Assembly: GCA_003045895.1 (NCBI GenBank)
Contig: PZPC01000033.1
Coordinates: forward strand, 1-54,583
Direction: 5' to 3'
Length of the DNA stretch: 54,583 nucleotides
DNA from: Bacteroidota bacterium
GTDB lineage: Bacteria; Bacteroidota; Bacteroidia; Chitinophagales; Saprospiraceae
Shown here: positions 7,542 to 15,278 of the stretch, piece after piece
Layout: each line of letters begins with the position of its first letter
Numbering within the stretch: the stretch's first letter is position 1
The notes under the pieces: generated by a model
Seen by the model: only the letters and a program-made list of their open reading frames with translations
Databases searched by the model: none
Told to the model about the DNA's origin: nothing
Made by a program: the position numbers and the translations under genes

Positions 7542-8906
7542 TCAGGCCAATGCTGGCGTTTCCCAAAGGATAGCCTCCAAACGGGCCACCGCAGCCAGTT
7601 CAGACCTGCGCTCCGGCAGGGTAAAAAAGTGGGCCAAAACACCGCCAGCAGGAGCGGGTTTTTCCTGCCGTTGTTCCCGCAGTTGGTGAATCAACTGACG
7701 GGTATGTTGGTGATAGGGCGTGCGTCGGTAAGCAGCGTAAGCTGGATTTCGCAAACAGGGTGCCAGGAATTTATTCCATTCCGCAATGTTGCAGGTATCT
7801 GCCAGAAAAGCGGCAGCTGGTTCTCGTTTAGGCAGGTAAGCCAGGGCCAATTCGGTGATAATCCGGGTATTTTGAATAGATTTGAAAAGCGCATTCGAGG
7901 CCAGTATTTCCTGAAAAATAGCGCCTTCAAATTCAGGCAACCAGCGCATTTGCTTATTCAACAACTGTTGCAGGAGGCTGCTTTTATTTTCCGCGAGGAA
8001 AAAAATAACGGGCAGGGTTAAGGTACTGTTGCGCAGATCGCTGAAGGTATCGGCCGACACCTTGGTCTTGGTCGCCAACCCGAAGGAACTGGGCACCCAA
8101 TCGGCGTTGTCGTTTACCAGTTGGCGCATGATCCCGTAACAGCAGCTAAACTGCAGAACGCTGTTCAGCGATCGGGAAGGAACACCCAGCAAGGTTCCCA
8201 GCAGGCGACTCGCTTCTACGAACAGGCTGGCACAAGTGAGGTAAATACGGCTAAAATAGATAGCGAGTTGACCATGCAACATGGGTGGCAGGTCGCGTTC
8301 CAGTTTGGCCGTAAAGGCGGCTAACCCAGCGAGATCGTGTTGGCTAAGTAAGTTGGCAGGAAGGTCCGACGCTCCTTTCAGGAAAGCGTCGTAGGTGTTG
8401 TAGGTTTGTTCCAGGTACTGCCCCTGATCAACCTGTACGAAAACCTTCCGCACGGTAGCCGTTACAGTTGGCTGGGCCCAGGCGGGAATTTCACCTTCCA
8501 GGTAGCTGTACAGTTGTTCTTTGAGGAGATTGGCCGCCAACAGATTTTGAGCAATCCGCTCCCGGGAAGTAACCCCTGATTTTCCATCCAGAATTTGGTT
8601 GTGTAAGTACTGGATGGTGATAATGGTTTCGAAGACAAAGGGTAGCTGGGCATAAAGGAGTTTTTGCCATTCCTGGGCTGGCCGGCGCAGGCGCTGGGTA
8701 CGGGATGCCAGCGGCCACAACCACTCGGCGGTTTTGGCCAGAAAATAGGCCCGAACAGGAGTACCCGACAGCTTGCTCTGCAACAGGTCTGTCACCCAGG
8801 CGCTCTCTGCTATTCCCCGGCCGCAAGCCACGAAGGTGGTAAACTCCCTCCTGACTCCTTTAATAGTCTGGTTCATGTCTTGAAACCTATCCACTTTCAT
8901 AAGCAT
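7542..8906 (-). CDS. Isoprenyl-diphosphate-synthase-like protein with altered aspartate motifs
   Basis: 454 aa (ATG 8906 or 8900). The order of landmarks matches the trans-isoprenyl-diphosphate synthase family (polyprenyl_synt): TQRLRRP (70-76) at the GKRxRP position; HNQILD (102-107) where HDDxxD is expected; GQYLEQ (162-167); CASLFVEASRLLGTLLG (225-241); RQLVNDNADW (261-270) where FQxxDDxxD is expected; and SDLRNSTLTLPVIFFLA (289-305) at the DLREGKxTLP position. The first metal-binding motif keeps only its last Asp and the second reads NDxxD, so catalysis may be altered or lost. It is longer than typical family members (about 300-350 aa), with an extra C-terminal ~110 residues. It is first in the operon with the kinase-like sensor and sigma-54 regulator, so a signalling role is more plausible than bulk isoprenoid synthesis. 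Confidence 0.78.
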   Translation of the reverse strand: MLMKVDRFQDMNQTIKGVRREFTTFVACGRGIAESAWVTDLLQSKLSGTPVRAYFLAKTAEWLWPLASRTQRLRRPAQEWQKLLYAQLPFVFETIITIQYLHNQILDGKSGVTSRERIAQNLLAANLLKEQLYSYLEGEIPAWAQPTVTATVRKVFVQVDQGQYLEQTYNTYDAFLKGASDLPANLLSQHDLAGLAAFTAKLERDLPPMLHGQLAIYFSRIYLTCASLFVEASRLLGTLLGVPSRSLNSVLQFSCCYGIMRQLVNDNADWVPSSFGLATKTKVSADTFSDLRNSTLTLPVIFFLAENKSSLLQQLLNKQMRWLPEFEGAIFQEILASNALFKSIQNTRIITELALAYLPKREPAAAFLADTCNIAEWNKFLAPCLRNPAYAAYRRTPYHQHTRQLIHQLREQRQEKPAPAGGVLAHFFTLPERRSELAAVARLEAILWETPALA

Positions 8907-9129
8907 CCAAAAGGGTTTTGAACAAAGGCTAATTCACGGCCTACGCCGTAAAAAAGCCATTTGATCAGAAAAAATGTGTGCGAAATCCCTTCTTGAATTG
9001 GAAATAAGGACCAGAAGTTTATTCTGTTTTCTCAAAGTTATGTTACTGCTCCAGTTTTAAGCAGTGGTTGGGTTTCTATACAAAAACGCAAACGATCGAT
9101 CCTTTGCCCTCGTTTACAAGGAATACCTA
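8907..9129. other. Long leader between the predicted sigma-54 promoter and the module's first gene
   Basis: No protein-coding frame is convincing on either strand. If the promoter at 9130-9145 is used, this ~210-nt stretch is the 5' untranslated leader of the five-gene module. It contains a CGATCGATC run near 9092-9101 but no obvious terminator or riboswitch signature. Confidence 0.4.
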
Positions 9130-9145
9130 TGCCATTATTGTGCCT
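9130..9145 (-). promoter_or_regulatory. Candidate sigma-54 promoter for the five-gene module
   Basis: Read on the minus strand the sequence is AGGCACAATAATGGCA. It has the invariant GG-N10-GC spacing of -24/-12 promoters and GGCAC of the -24 consensus TGGCAC, with GC-A at the -12 side; mismatches are the first T, the G after GGCAC, and one T of TTGC. It points toward the synthase-like gene starting at 8906, and the operon itself encodes a regulator with an intact GAFTGA loop. Confidence 0.5.
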
Positions 9146-9188
9146 AACTTTTTGAGTTGGTATTATTATTTCTTTAATAGCTCATTTA

Positions 9189-9204
9189 CAGGTATTTAAA
9201 CCTG
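9189..9204. promoter_or_regulatory. Palindrome, candidate enhancer site for the sigma-54 regulator
   Basis: CAGGTATTTAAACCTG is an interrupted inverted repeat (CAGGT / ACCTG). It sits about 45-60 bp upstream of the -24 element, or roughly -70 to -85 from the expected start of transcription, which is a normal position for an NtrC-type activator site. Binding by the module's own regulator is inference. Confidence 0.35.
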
Positions 9205-9291
9205 GTTGCTACTCAAACAATGAAGGAGGGTAAGGAAACGAAAGGGAAGAGAATTCGCCGGGGATCGAATAAAAACGAAAATATTTCGCTT

Positions 9292-9909
9292 CTACTTGTA
9301 GTCCAAAATAGCCACTTCTTCGGTGCAAACCCGGTAATCATCGGGCACATTGGAAGCAATCACCAGGAGGCGATCCTGGGCGAACTGGTTCAGGAGTTGG
9401 TGGTACCAGGCGACACCCTGCACATCCAGGTTGGTGGTTGGCTCATCCAACAGAATAAAGCGGGCCTCGGTACAACAAGCCAGGGCCAGCTTGAGCCGTT
9501 GTTTCATGCCGCTGGAAAACTGGCTAATGGGCAGTTGCTGAACTTTTTCCATCCCGAGTAGGGCGATAACCGCTGACACGTCCAGGTCCGCGAGAAAAGG
9601 GCGAAAGCCCTGGTGAAAATGCAGGGCTTCGTGCAGCGAAAATTCTTCGATCAATTCCAAGTAAGGCGCGGCGAAAGCCAACTGCTGGTAAACTTCGCTG
9701 ATGGGTAACTCCCGCTCCTGGAGCGAAAAGCGAAGTTTCCCTTTGGTGGGCGTCAGGTGCCCGGAAAGCATCCTCAGCAAGGTAGATTTACCGGAGCCAT
9801 TGGGCCCGGTTATGGCGTACCGCCCGGCGGGTAGCAAGTCCAGCTGGAGGTTGCGCAGGATCCATTCCCGGCGGTACCGCTTACCTACCCCCTGCAATTC
9901 AATCTTCAT
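9292..9909 (-). CDS. ABC transporter ATP-binding protein
   Basis: 205 aa from the ATG at 9909 (MKIELQGVGKRYRREWILRN); a longer frame to 10008 only runs back into lpxA. Walker A is GPNGSGKST, the signature is shortened to QFSSGMKQRLKLA, and Walker B is RFILLDEPTTNLD. It is a short single-domain ATPase of the type that pairs with a separate membrane subunit, but no permease is encoded next to it. Its start overlaps the end of lpxA by 11 bp, so it is translationally coupled to the lipid A operon. The substrate cannot be told from sequence. Confidence 0.9.
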   Translation of the reverse strand: MKIELQGVGKRYRREWILRNLQLDLLPAGRYAITGPNGSGKSTLLRMLSGHLTPTKGKLRFSLQERELPISEVYQQLAFAAPYLELIEEFSLHEALHFHQGFRPFLADLDVSAVIALLGMEKVQQLPISQFSSGMKQRLKLALACCTEARFILLDEPTTNLDVQGVAWYHQLLNQFAQDRLLVIASNVPDDYRVCTEEVAILDYK

Positions 9910-10714
9910 ACAGGTCACTGCCGTTAAGCTGATTGAACCCACGCAGAATACCCGTTTTGGTAGCGCCGATAAACGCCAGAATGCTGTCTTTTTCGGCGCT
10001 GGGTTCAATGGATTCGTTCACGATCTCCAGGGCTTTGGTCAGGTTGTAGCCTTTGACGAAGAGGATGCGGTAGATATCGTGAATGTGTCTGATCTGGTCA
10101 GGGGAAAAATTGCGGCGTTCCAACCCGATCTTATTTACCCCTACGTAGCTGAGCGGCTCGCGGGCAGCGCGCATGTAGGGCGGCACGCTTTTGCGCACCA
10201 ATGACCCGCCGGCAACGAAACTGTGTTGACCAATGCGGGTAAATTGCTGCACGGCTGCCAGCCCTTCCAGGATAGCCCAATCCTCGATGACAACGTGCCC
10301 GGCCAGGGTGACATTATTGGCCAGGATGACGTGATCGCCCAGCACACAATCGTGGGCAATATGGGCATAAGCCATGAGGAGGCAGTTTTTACCTACCACT
10401 GTTTTCTTGGCGTAGGCCGTTCCGCGATTGATGGTAACGTATTCCCGAATGACGGTACCGTCACCAATTTCAGCGGTGGTCTCTTCTCCCTGGAATTTGA
10501 GATCCTGGGGTAAGCCCGACACGACAGCACCGGGGTGGATCTGGACCCCTTTGCCGATGCGTGCACCGGCGAAAATCGTCACATTAGGCCCAATCCAGGT
10601 ATCGTCACCGATAACCACATCACGGTCGATATAGGTAAAAGGGCCGATGGTAATATTCTCTCCCAACTGCGCCTCGGGATGTACGATGGTATGTTCTCGA
10701 TAGGTGCTATTCAT
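9899..10714 (-). CDS. lpxA: UDP-N-acetylglucosamine O-acyltransferase LpxA
   Basis: 271 aa, close to the usual ~260. Left-handed beta-helix hexapeptide repeats fill the first ~190 residues (for example IGPFTYIDRDVVIGDDTWIG), followed by a helical C-terminal domain. The catalytic-histidine region is AHIAHDCVLGD. It transfers a hydroxyacyl chain from ACP to UDP-GlcNAc, the first step of lipid A synthesis, in the cytoplasm. It overlaps lpxC-fabZ by 8 bp and the ABC ATPase by 11 bp, in the order lpxD, lpxC-fabZ, lpxA found in Bacteroidota. Confidence 0.96.
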   Translation of the reverse strand: MNSTYREHTIVHPEAQLGENITIGPFTYIDRDVVIGDDTWIGPNVTIFAGARIGKGVQIHPGAVVSGLPQDLKFQGEETTAEIGDGTVIREYVTINRGTAYAKKTVVGKNCLLMAYAHIAHDCVLGDHVILANNVTLAGHVVIEDWAILEGLAAVQQFTRIGQHSFVAGGSLVRKSVPPYMRAAREPLSYVGVNKIGLERRNFSPDQIRHIHDIYRILFVKGYNLTKALEIVNESIEPSAEKDSILAFIGATKTGILRGFNQLNGSDLYED

Positions 10715-12104
10715 TATCGGGGCGCTTAACGATTTGAGCAGTCAATTCTGCTTCGGAAACAATCTTGTTCCCTACGTAGGCAGTGCCTAACATTTGGCAA
10801 ATTCCCCGCCGGATGGGGGCAATCAATTCCATTTTCAGCAGGACAGTATCGCCGGGTACGACCTTATTCTTAAACTTGGCGTTTTCGATTTTCAGGAAGT
10901 AGGTATCCCAGTTCCCCGGATCCTCGACCGTCGAAAGTGCTAAAATGCCGCCGGTCTGCGCCATGGCTTCAATTTGCAAGACGGCTGGCATAACTGGATT
11001 TCCAGGAAAATGGCCCTGGAAAAACTCTTCGTTGAAGGTTACATTTTTTACGCCTACGACCTGGCTTTCACTGAGGGCGATAATTTTGTCGACCAGCAAA
11101 AAAGGGTAACGGTGAGGCAGCCATTCGGCAATTTTAACGGCATCAAACAGGGGCTCCTCATTGGGGTCATATTTAGGTTTGCCCCGCAATTTACGCTGCT
11201 CTTGAAAACTTTTCTTCAGCAGTTTGGTAAAAGCTACATTGGCGGTATGGCCGGGCTTGGTAGCCAGAATACGGCCTAGAATGGGTTTGCCGAGCAGGCT
11301 GATATCCCCCAGTACGTCGAGCAGTTTATGCCGGGCTGGTTCGTTTTGAAACCGCAGTTCCAGGTTATTGAGTAATCCTTTGCCATCAAAGGCTACTTTG
11401 GGCCGACCCAACTTAATGGCCAGCCGGTCGAGTTGTTCCTGAGGGACGGCATTATCAGCGATAACGATCGCATTGTCGAGGTCACCACCTTTGATGAGGT
11501 TGTGTTCAAAAAGCATCTCCAGTTCCCGTAGAAAAACGAAGGTACGGCACGGCGCAATATCCTCGGCAAACTTGTCGACAGATTTGAGGGTAGCGTACTG
11601 CTGGCCCAACACGGGTGAGCCAAAATCTATCAGGGTCACGATCTCGAAACCGTCGTGTGGCAAGGCCATCAATTCCGTTCCCGTAGCTTCGTCGCGATAG
11701 ATGATCGGTTCTTCGATAATAAAATATTCCCGTTCAGCCGCTTGCTCGACAATTCCAGCAGCCTGGAGTGCTTTTACAAAACCAGCCGCACTACCGTCGA
11801 GGATGGGTACTTCGGGGCCAGTGACCTGAATGAGGATGTTGTCAATCTCCAGGCCTGCTAACGCAGCCAGCACGTGTTCAACCGTACTGATACTGGCTTC
11901 TCCCGATTTGATGGTCGTGCTTCTTTCGGTACTAACAACACGGCCGACATCGGCGTGAACGACCGGATTACCATCGAGATCCATTCGTTGGAACTTGATC
12001 CCGTGATCTTCAACTGCGGGTTGAAAGGTGAGCTTTACGGCGGCACCCGAATGCAAACCCACCCCTTCTAAGCTGGTAGGTTGCTTTATTGTTTTTTGTT
12101 TCAT
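10707..12104 (-). CDS. lpxC-fabZ: Bifunctional LpxC deacetylase / FabZ dehydratase
   Basis: 465 aa. The N-terminal ~310 residues are LpxC, the zinc deacetylase that commits UDP-3-acyl-GlcNAc to lipid A; a zinc-ligand motif TVEHVLAAL (H77) and the downstream HKLLDVLGD motif are present. The C-terminal ~145 residues are FabZ, the 3-hydroxyacyl-ACP dehydratase, with LPHRYPFLLVDKI and the hot-dog active-site motif GHFPGNPVMPAVLQIEAMAQ. This fusion is characteristic of Bacteroidota. Its end overlaps lpxA by 8 bp. Joining the two activities couples lipid A commitment to fatty-acid elongation. Confidence 0.97.
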   Translation of the reverse strand: MKQKTIKQPTSLEGVGLHSGAAVKLTFQPAVEDHGIKFQRMDLDGNPVVHADVGRVVSTERSTTIKSGEASISTVEHVLAALAGLEIDNILIQVTGPEVPILDGSAAGFVKALQAAGIVEQAAEREYFIIEEPIIYRDEATGTELMALPHDGFEIVTLIDFGSPVLGQQYATLKSVDKFAEDIAPCRTFVFLRELEMLFEHNLIKGGDLDNAIVIADNAVPQEQLDRLAIKLGRPKVAFDGKGLLNNLELRFQNEPARHKLLDVLGDISLLGKPILGRILATKPGHTANVAFTKLLKKSFQEQRKLRGKPKYDPNEEPLFDAVKIAEWLPHRYPFLLVDKIIALSESQVVGVKNVTFNEEFFQGHFPGNPVMPAVLQIEAMAQTGGILALSTVEDPGNWDTYFLKIENAKFKNKVVPGDTVLLKMELIAPIRRGICQMLGTAYVGNKIVSEAELTAQIVKRPDNE

Positions 12105-12160
12105 AAAAAGAAATCCACTGAAAGATCGCGCGAAGATAAGCTTTTTCCGGGGTTTAGCCG

Positions 12161-13207
12161 CTATTCGTCGCGCTTACGCAATTGATTCAATTCTTGTTCC
12201 AGCCGATGAAGCTGGCGGTAAAGTGCTGGCAATTTTTTAAAAACAGCATGCGACCGGATAAAATCGCGGTACGGCATTGCCGGAGAACCAAACCAGGCCT
12301 GATTCGGCTCTTCAATGGCGCCAGCAATGCCACTTTGAGCCTGAATTTGGGTCCCGTCGGCAATCGAAACGTGGCCCACAAAACCAACCTGCCCACCAAT
12401 GCGGCAATAGCGCCCGATCTTGGTACTGCCAGCTACCCCTGTTTGGGCAGCAATTACCGTATGCGGCCCAATATCAACGTTGTGACCTATTTGTACCAGG
12501 TTATCCAATTTCACCCCTTCACCAATCCGGGTCACCCCGATAGTGGCCCGGTCGATCACGGAATTGGCACCAACATCTACGTAATTCTCCAGGACCACCT
12601 TCCCGACCTGCGGTACTTTTTGGTAAAGCCCCTCGGCGTTAGGTGTAAAGCCAAAACCATCACTTCCTATAATAACGTTGGGATGAAGGACACAATGTTC
12701 ACCAATTTCGGACTGGTGCATGATTCGTACACCTGGATAAACAATGGTGCCGGCACCAATCTGAACCTGCGCACCAATGTAGACCTGGTCGAAGATCACC
12801 ACGTCAGGGCCAATATCTGCTCCTCTTTCGATGGTAGAAAAACGGCCCACCGCCACGGAATCAGCCAGCCGGGCTGTGGGGTCGATCGCAGCAAGCGGAG
12901 AAATACCCTGAGGACGAGCCTGGACGGCCTGGTCGTAGAATGCCAATAGGCGGGAAAATGACTCGTACACTTTATCCACCCGCAACAGGGTAGCTAAAAT
13001 GGGACCTTTGGCGAGAAAAAGGCGATCCACCACGACAACGGATGCTGTTGTGGTATAGATGTAGGGCTCGTACTTCGGATTGGCCAGAAAGGTAATGGTA
13101 CCGGGTCCACCTTCCTCGATCTTACCGGGTCGATTCACCTTTACCTCAGGATTTCCTTCCAAATCTGCCCCGAGAATAGCTGCTAGTTCTTGTGCGGAAA
13201 ATTGCAT
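12161..13207 (-). CDS. lpxD: UDP-3-O-acylglucosamine N-acyltransferase LpxD
   Basis: 348 aa, typical length. An N-terminal uridine-binding domain (FSAQELAAILGADLEGNPEV, then GTITFLANPKYEPYI) is followed by hexapeptide repeats, with the catalytic-histidine region near LVQIGHNVDIGPHTVI, and a C-terminal helix. It adds the second acyl chain to the lipid A precursor. It is the first gene of the lipid A operon. A perfect TAnnTTTG element ends only 5 nt before the ATG, so its mRNA should be leaderless or nearly so. Confidence 0.96.
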   Translation of the reverse strand: MQFSAQELAAILGADLEGNPEVKVNRPGKIEEGGPGTITFLANPKYEPYIYTTTASVVVVDRLFLAKGPILATLLRVDKVYESFSRLLAFYDQAVQARPQGISPLAAIDPTARLADSVAVGRFSTIERGADIGPDVVIFDQVYIGAQVQIGAGTIVYPGVRIMHQSEIGEHCVLHPNVIIGSDGFGFTPNAEGLYQKVPQVGKVVLENYVDVGANSVIDRATIGVTRIGEGVKLDNLVQIGHNVDIGPHTVIAAQTGVAGSTKIGRYCRIGGQVGFVGHVSIADGTQIQAQSGIAGAIEEPNQAWFGSPAMPYRDFIRSHAVFKKLPALYRQLHRLEQELNQLRKRDE

Positions 13208-13212
13208 GAAGG

Positions 13213-13220
13213 CAAAGGTA
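13213..13220 (-). promoter_or_regulatory. Bacteroidota -7 element of the lpxD operon
   Basis: The minus strand reads TACCTTTG, a perfect TAnnTTTG, then CCTTC and the lpxD ATG. The spacing puts the transcription start at or within a base or two of the start codon. The -33 partner is weak: a TTG lies 24 nt upstream, slightly too far. Confidence 0.6.
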
Positions 13221-13299
13221 TAAAAAGTCAGTAGTCTGTACTAGCAATAATGTCGGGTATATTATCGGGTTTTTTGGGAAGCTCGAATCAAATAATTCT

Positions 13300-13307
13300 T
13301 ATATTTG
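13300..13307 (+). promoter_or_regulatory. Bacteroidota -7 element of hemC
   Basis: TATATTTG is a perfect TAnnTTTG, with TTTTG about 23 nt upstream as a possible -33 box. It overlaps the first possible TTG start codon of hemC, which argues for the second TTG at 13317 and a leader of only a few nucleotides. Confidence 0.6.
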
Positions 13308-13316
13308 CGTAAAAAA

Positions 13317-14216
13317 TTGAAAAGTGTAATAAAAATTGGTACCCGAGGAAGCAAGTTAGCTTTGTGGCAAGCCAGGTATTTAAAAGAAGCATTAGAGGAA
13401 ATAGGGTTAAACGCAAGCATCAATATCATCAAAACACGTGGTGACGAAATTCAACACCTAAGTTTTGATAAGATTGAAGGCAAAGGCTTTTTCACTAAAG
13501 AGATAGAGGACGCGTTGTTGCGCAAGGAAGTCGATCTGGCCGTACATTCCATGAAAGACCTACCTACGACCTCACCTCCTGGATTGACCATAACGGCGGT
13601 ATCCTATCGGGAAGACCCGGCCGACTGGCTGATTATCCGCAAAGACGACCTGCAAGCAGATAAGTTCCTGGGGCTGGCCACGGGTGCTGTTGTCGGCACT
13701 TCCTCCGCCAGGCGCAAAGCCCAGTTGTTGCACTTCCGTGCCGATTTGGAGATGCGCGACATCAGGGGCAATGTACCTACCCGGTTGGACAAACTGCGAC
13801 AGGGTGGGTTTGCGGCCATCATGCTGGCAGGCGCGGGGATAAGCCGACTGGGTATTGACCTGGATGAATTTTCCGTCATCAAATTTGATCCCCGGGAATT
13901 TGTTCCTGCTCCGGCGCAAGGGGTTTTGGCGTTCCAGGTGCGCGAAGAAGATAAAGAACTAAGGCGCAAGCTGTTGCGTTTACATCATAAAGGGGTAGCA
14001 GACTGCACCAATGTAGAACGCAAGGTGCTACAACTGATGGAAGGTGGCTGCCAGATGCCGATTGGCGTATATTGTGAAAAAGACCCCATTGGTAATTACC
14101 ACGTGTGGGTGGCATTGGCAGCACATGCTTCTGCTCCTTTGAAAATGGTCACTTTATCTTCCAGTACCCGTTATGAACTGGCAGAACAAACCGTTGCTGC
14201 GCTGAAAACAGTGTAG
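13317..14216 (+). CDS. hemC: Porphobilinogen deaminase (hydroxymethylbilane synthase)
   Basis: 299 aa from TTG 13317. No ATG precedes the conserved IKIGTRGSKLALWQA, and an earlier TTG at 13305 overlaps the promoter element. GTSSARR and RGNVPTRLDKL are the substrate-binding motifs, and EGGCQMPIGVY carries the cysteine (C245 from this start) that holds the dipyrromethane cofactor. The enzyme condenses four porphobilinogens to hydroxymethylbilane in heme synthesis. HemD, the next enzyme, is encoded two genes downstream on the same strand. Confidence 0.96.
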   Translation: MKSVIKIGTRGSKLALWQARYLKEALEEIGLNASINIIKTRGDEIQHLSFDKIEGKGFFTKEIEDALLRKEVDLAVHSMKDLPTTSPPGLTITAVSYREDPADWLIIRKDDLQADKFLGLATGAVVGTSSARRKAQLLHFRADLEMRDIRGNVPTRLDKLRQGGFAAIMLAGAGISRLGIDLDEFSVIKFDPREFVPAPAQGVLAFQVREEDKELRRKLLRLHHKGVADCTNVERKVLQLMEGGCQMPIGVYCEKDPIGNYHVWVALAAHASAPLKMVTLSSSTRYELAEQTVAALKTV

Positions 14217-14255
14217 CCTATTTTTATAGAAAATTTTTAAAGTTATCAGTTAGTT

Positions 14256-15278
14256 ATGCAAGACAAAATGGTTCGAATCGGTGTATTTTACGACGGTAAT
14301 TATTTCCTCCACGTAAGCAATTACTACAATTATGATCACCCACGGCAAAGACGCTTGAGTATTACGGGGCTTCATAATTTTATCAAGCAAGAAGTAGCTT
14401 CGGTCGAAGGTGCAAACCCCAGCATGTGCCAGATTGTGGACGCCCATTATTTCCGGGGTCGCCTGAGCGCCCAGGAAGCCCACCAGCGGGGTGCTGTATT
14501 GTATTGGGATCGGGTATTCGACGACATCCTGATGTCGGCAGGGGTAACGACGCACTACCTGCCACTCAAGAGCAACAATGGCCGCCGCGAAGAAAAAGGA
14601 ATTGACGTGTGGTTGGCACTCGAAGCCTACGAAAATGCGGTCTATAAGGATTTCGACGTGGTCGTACTCATCGCCAGCGACGGCGATTTCCTGCCGCTCG
14701 TGCGCAAGCTCAATACCCTGGGTACCCGGGTGATGATCCTGTCGTGGGATTTTGAATTCACCAACGACATGGGTAAAAAAATGGTGACCCGCACCTCCCA
14801 GGATCTCCTGGAAGAAGCCTCCTACCCGATACCGATGCACGAGATCATCGATAATCGCCTGCGGCGCAACGACCCGGTCATCAGCAACATTTTTGTGCCG
14901 GGAGAAGGTAAACGGAAAATCCATCCGAGTTTCAACGGGGATGTGGAAAACACCAAGACCGAAACCTCGAAGGAAGAATACCAGGGAGACGTTGGGGAGA
15001 TTCACCACAGTGAAATCTTAAGCCTGAAAAATGGTTACGGCTTCATCAAGTTTCCACCCAACAACCTGTTTTTTCACTACACCAGCGTCAAAGACCTCGA
15101 TTTCAATGATTTGCTTGTCGGCGACAAGGTCGAATTCACCCTTGACCAAAACGAAGATCAACAATTCATTGCCACCAATGTGCAACTCTTAGAAGCTGAT
15201 GTGATCGAAAGCGATGCCCTGGCAGCAGCAGAAAAAGGCGCGGTAGTGGCCGACCGGGGTGTCGACGAAGACGAATAA
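14256..15278 (+). CDS. NYN-domain (PIN-like) nuclease fused to a cold-shock-like domain
   Basis: 340 aa. Residues ~5-210 form a NYN/LabA domain: RIGVFYDGNYFLH has the first catalytic Asp, EEKGIDVWLALEAYE the second, and VLIASDGDFLPLVRKL the SDGDF motif. Residues ~250-310 look like a cold-shock/OB fold with the RNP1-like GYGFIKFP and LFFHYTSV. NYN domains are RNA- or DNA-cleaving metal enzymes, so an RNA-targeting ribonuclease with its own RNA-binding module is the natural reading. The acidic tail (VDEDE) overlaps hemD by 20 bp. It lies between hemC and hemD, but no link to heme can be read from sequence. Confidence 0.9.
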   Translation: MQDKMVRIGVFYDGNYFLHVSNYYNYDHPRQRRLSITGLHNFIKQEVASVEGANPSMCQIVDAHYFRGRLSAQEAHQRGAVLYWDRVFDDILMSAGVTTHYLPLKSNNGRREEKGIDVWLALEAYENAVYKDFDVVVLIASDGDFLPLVRKLNTLGTRVMILSWDFEFTNDMGKKMVTRTSQDLLEEASYPIPMHEIIDNRLRRNDPVISNIFVPGEGKRKIHPSFNGDVENTKTETSKEEYQGDVGEIHHSEILSLKNGYGFIKFPPNNLFFHYTSVKDLDFNDLLVGDKVEFTLDQNEDQQFIATNVQLLEADVIESDALAAAEKGAVVADRGVDEDE

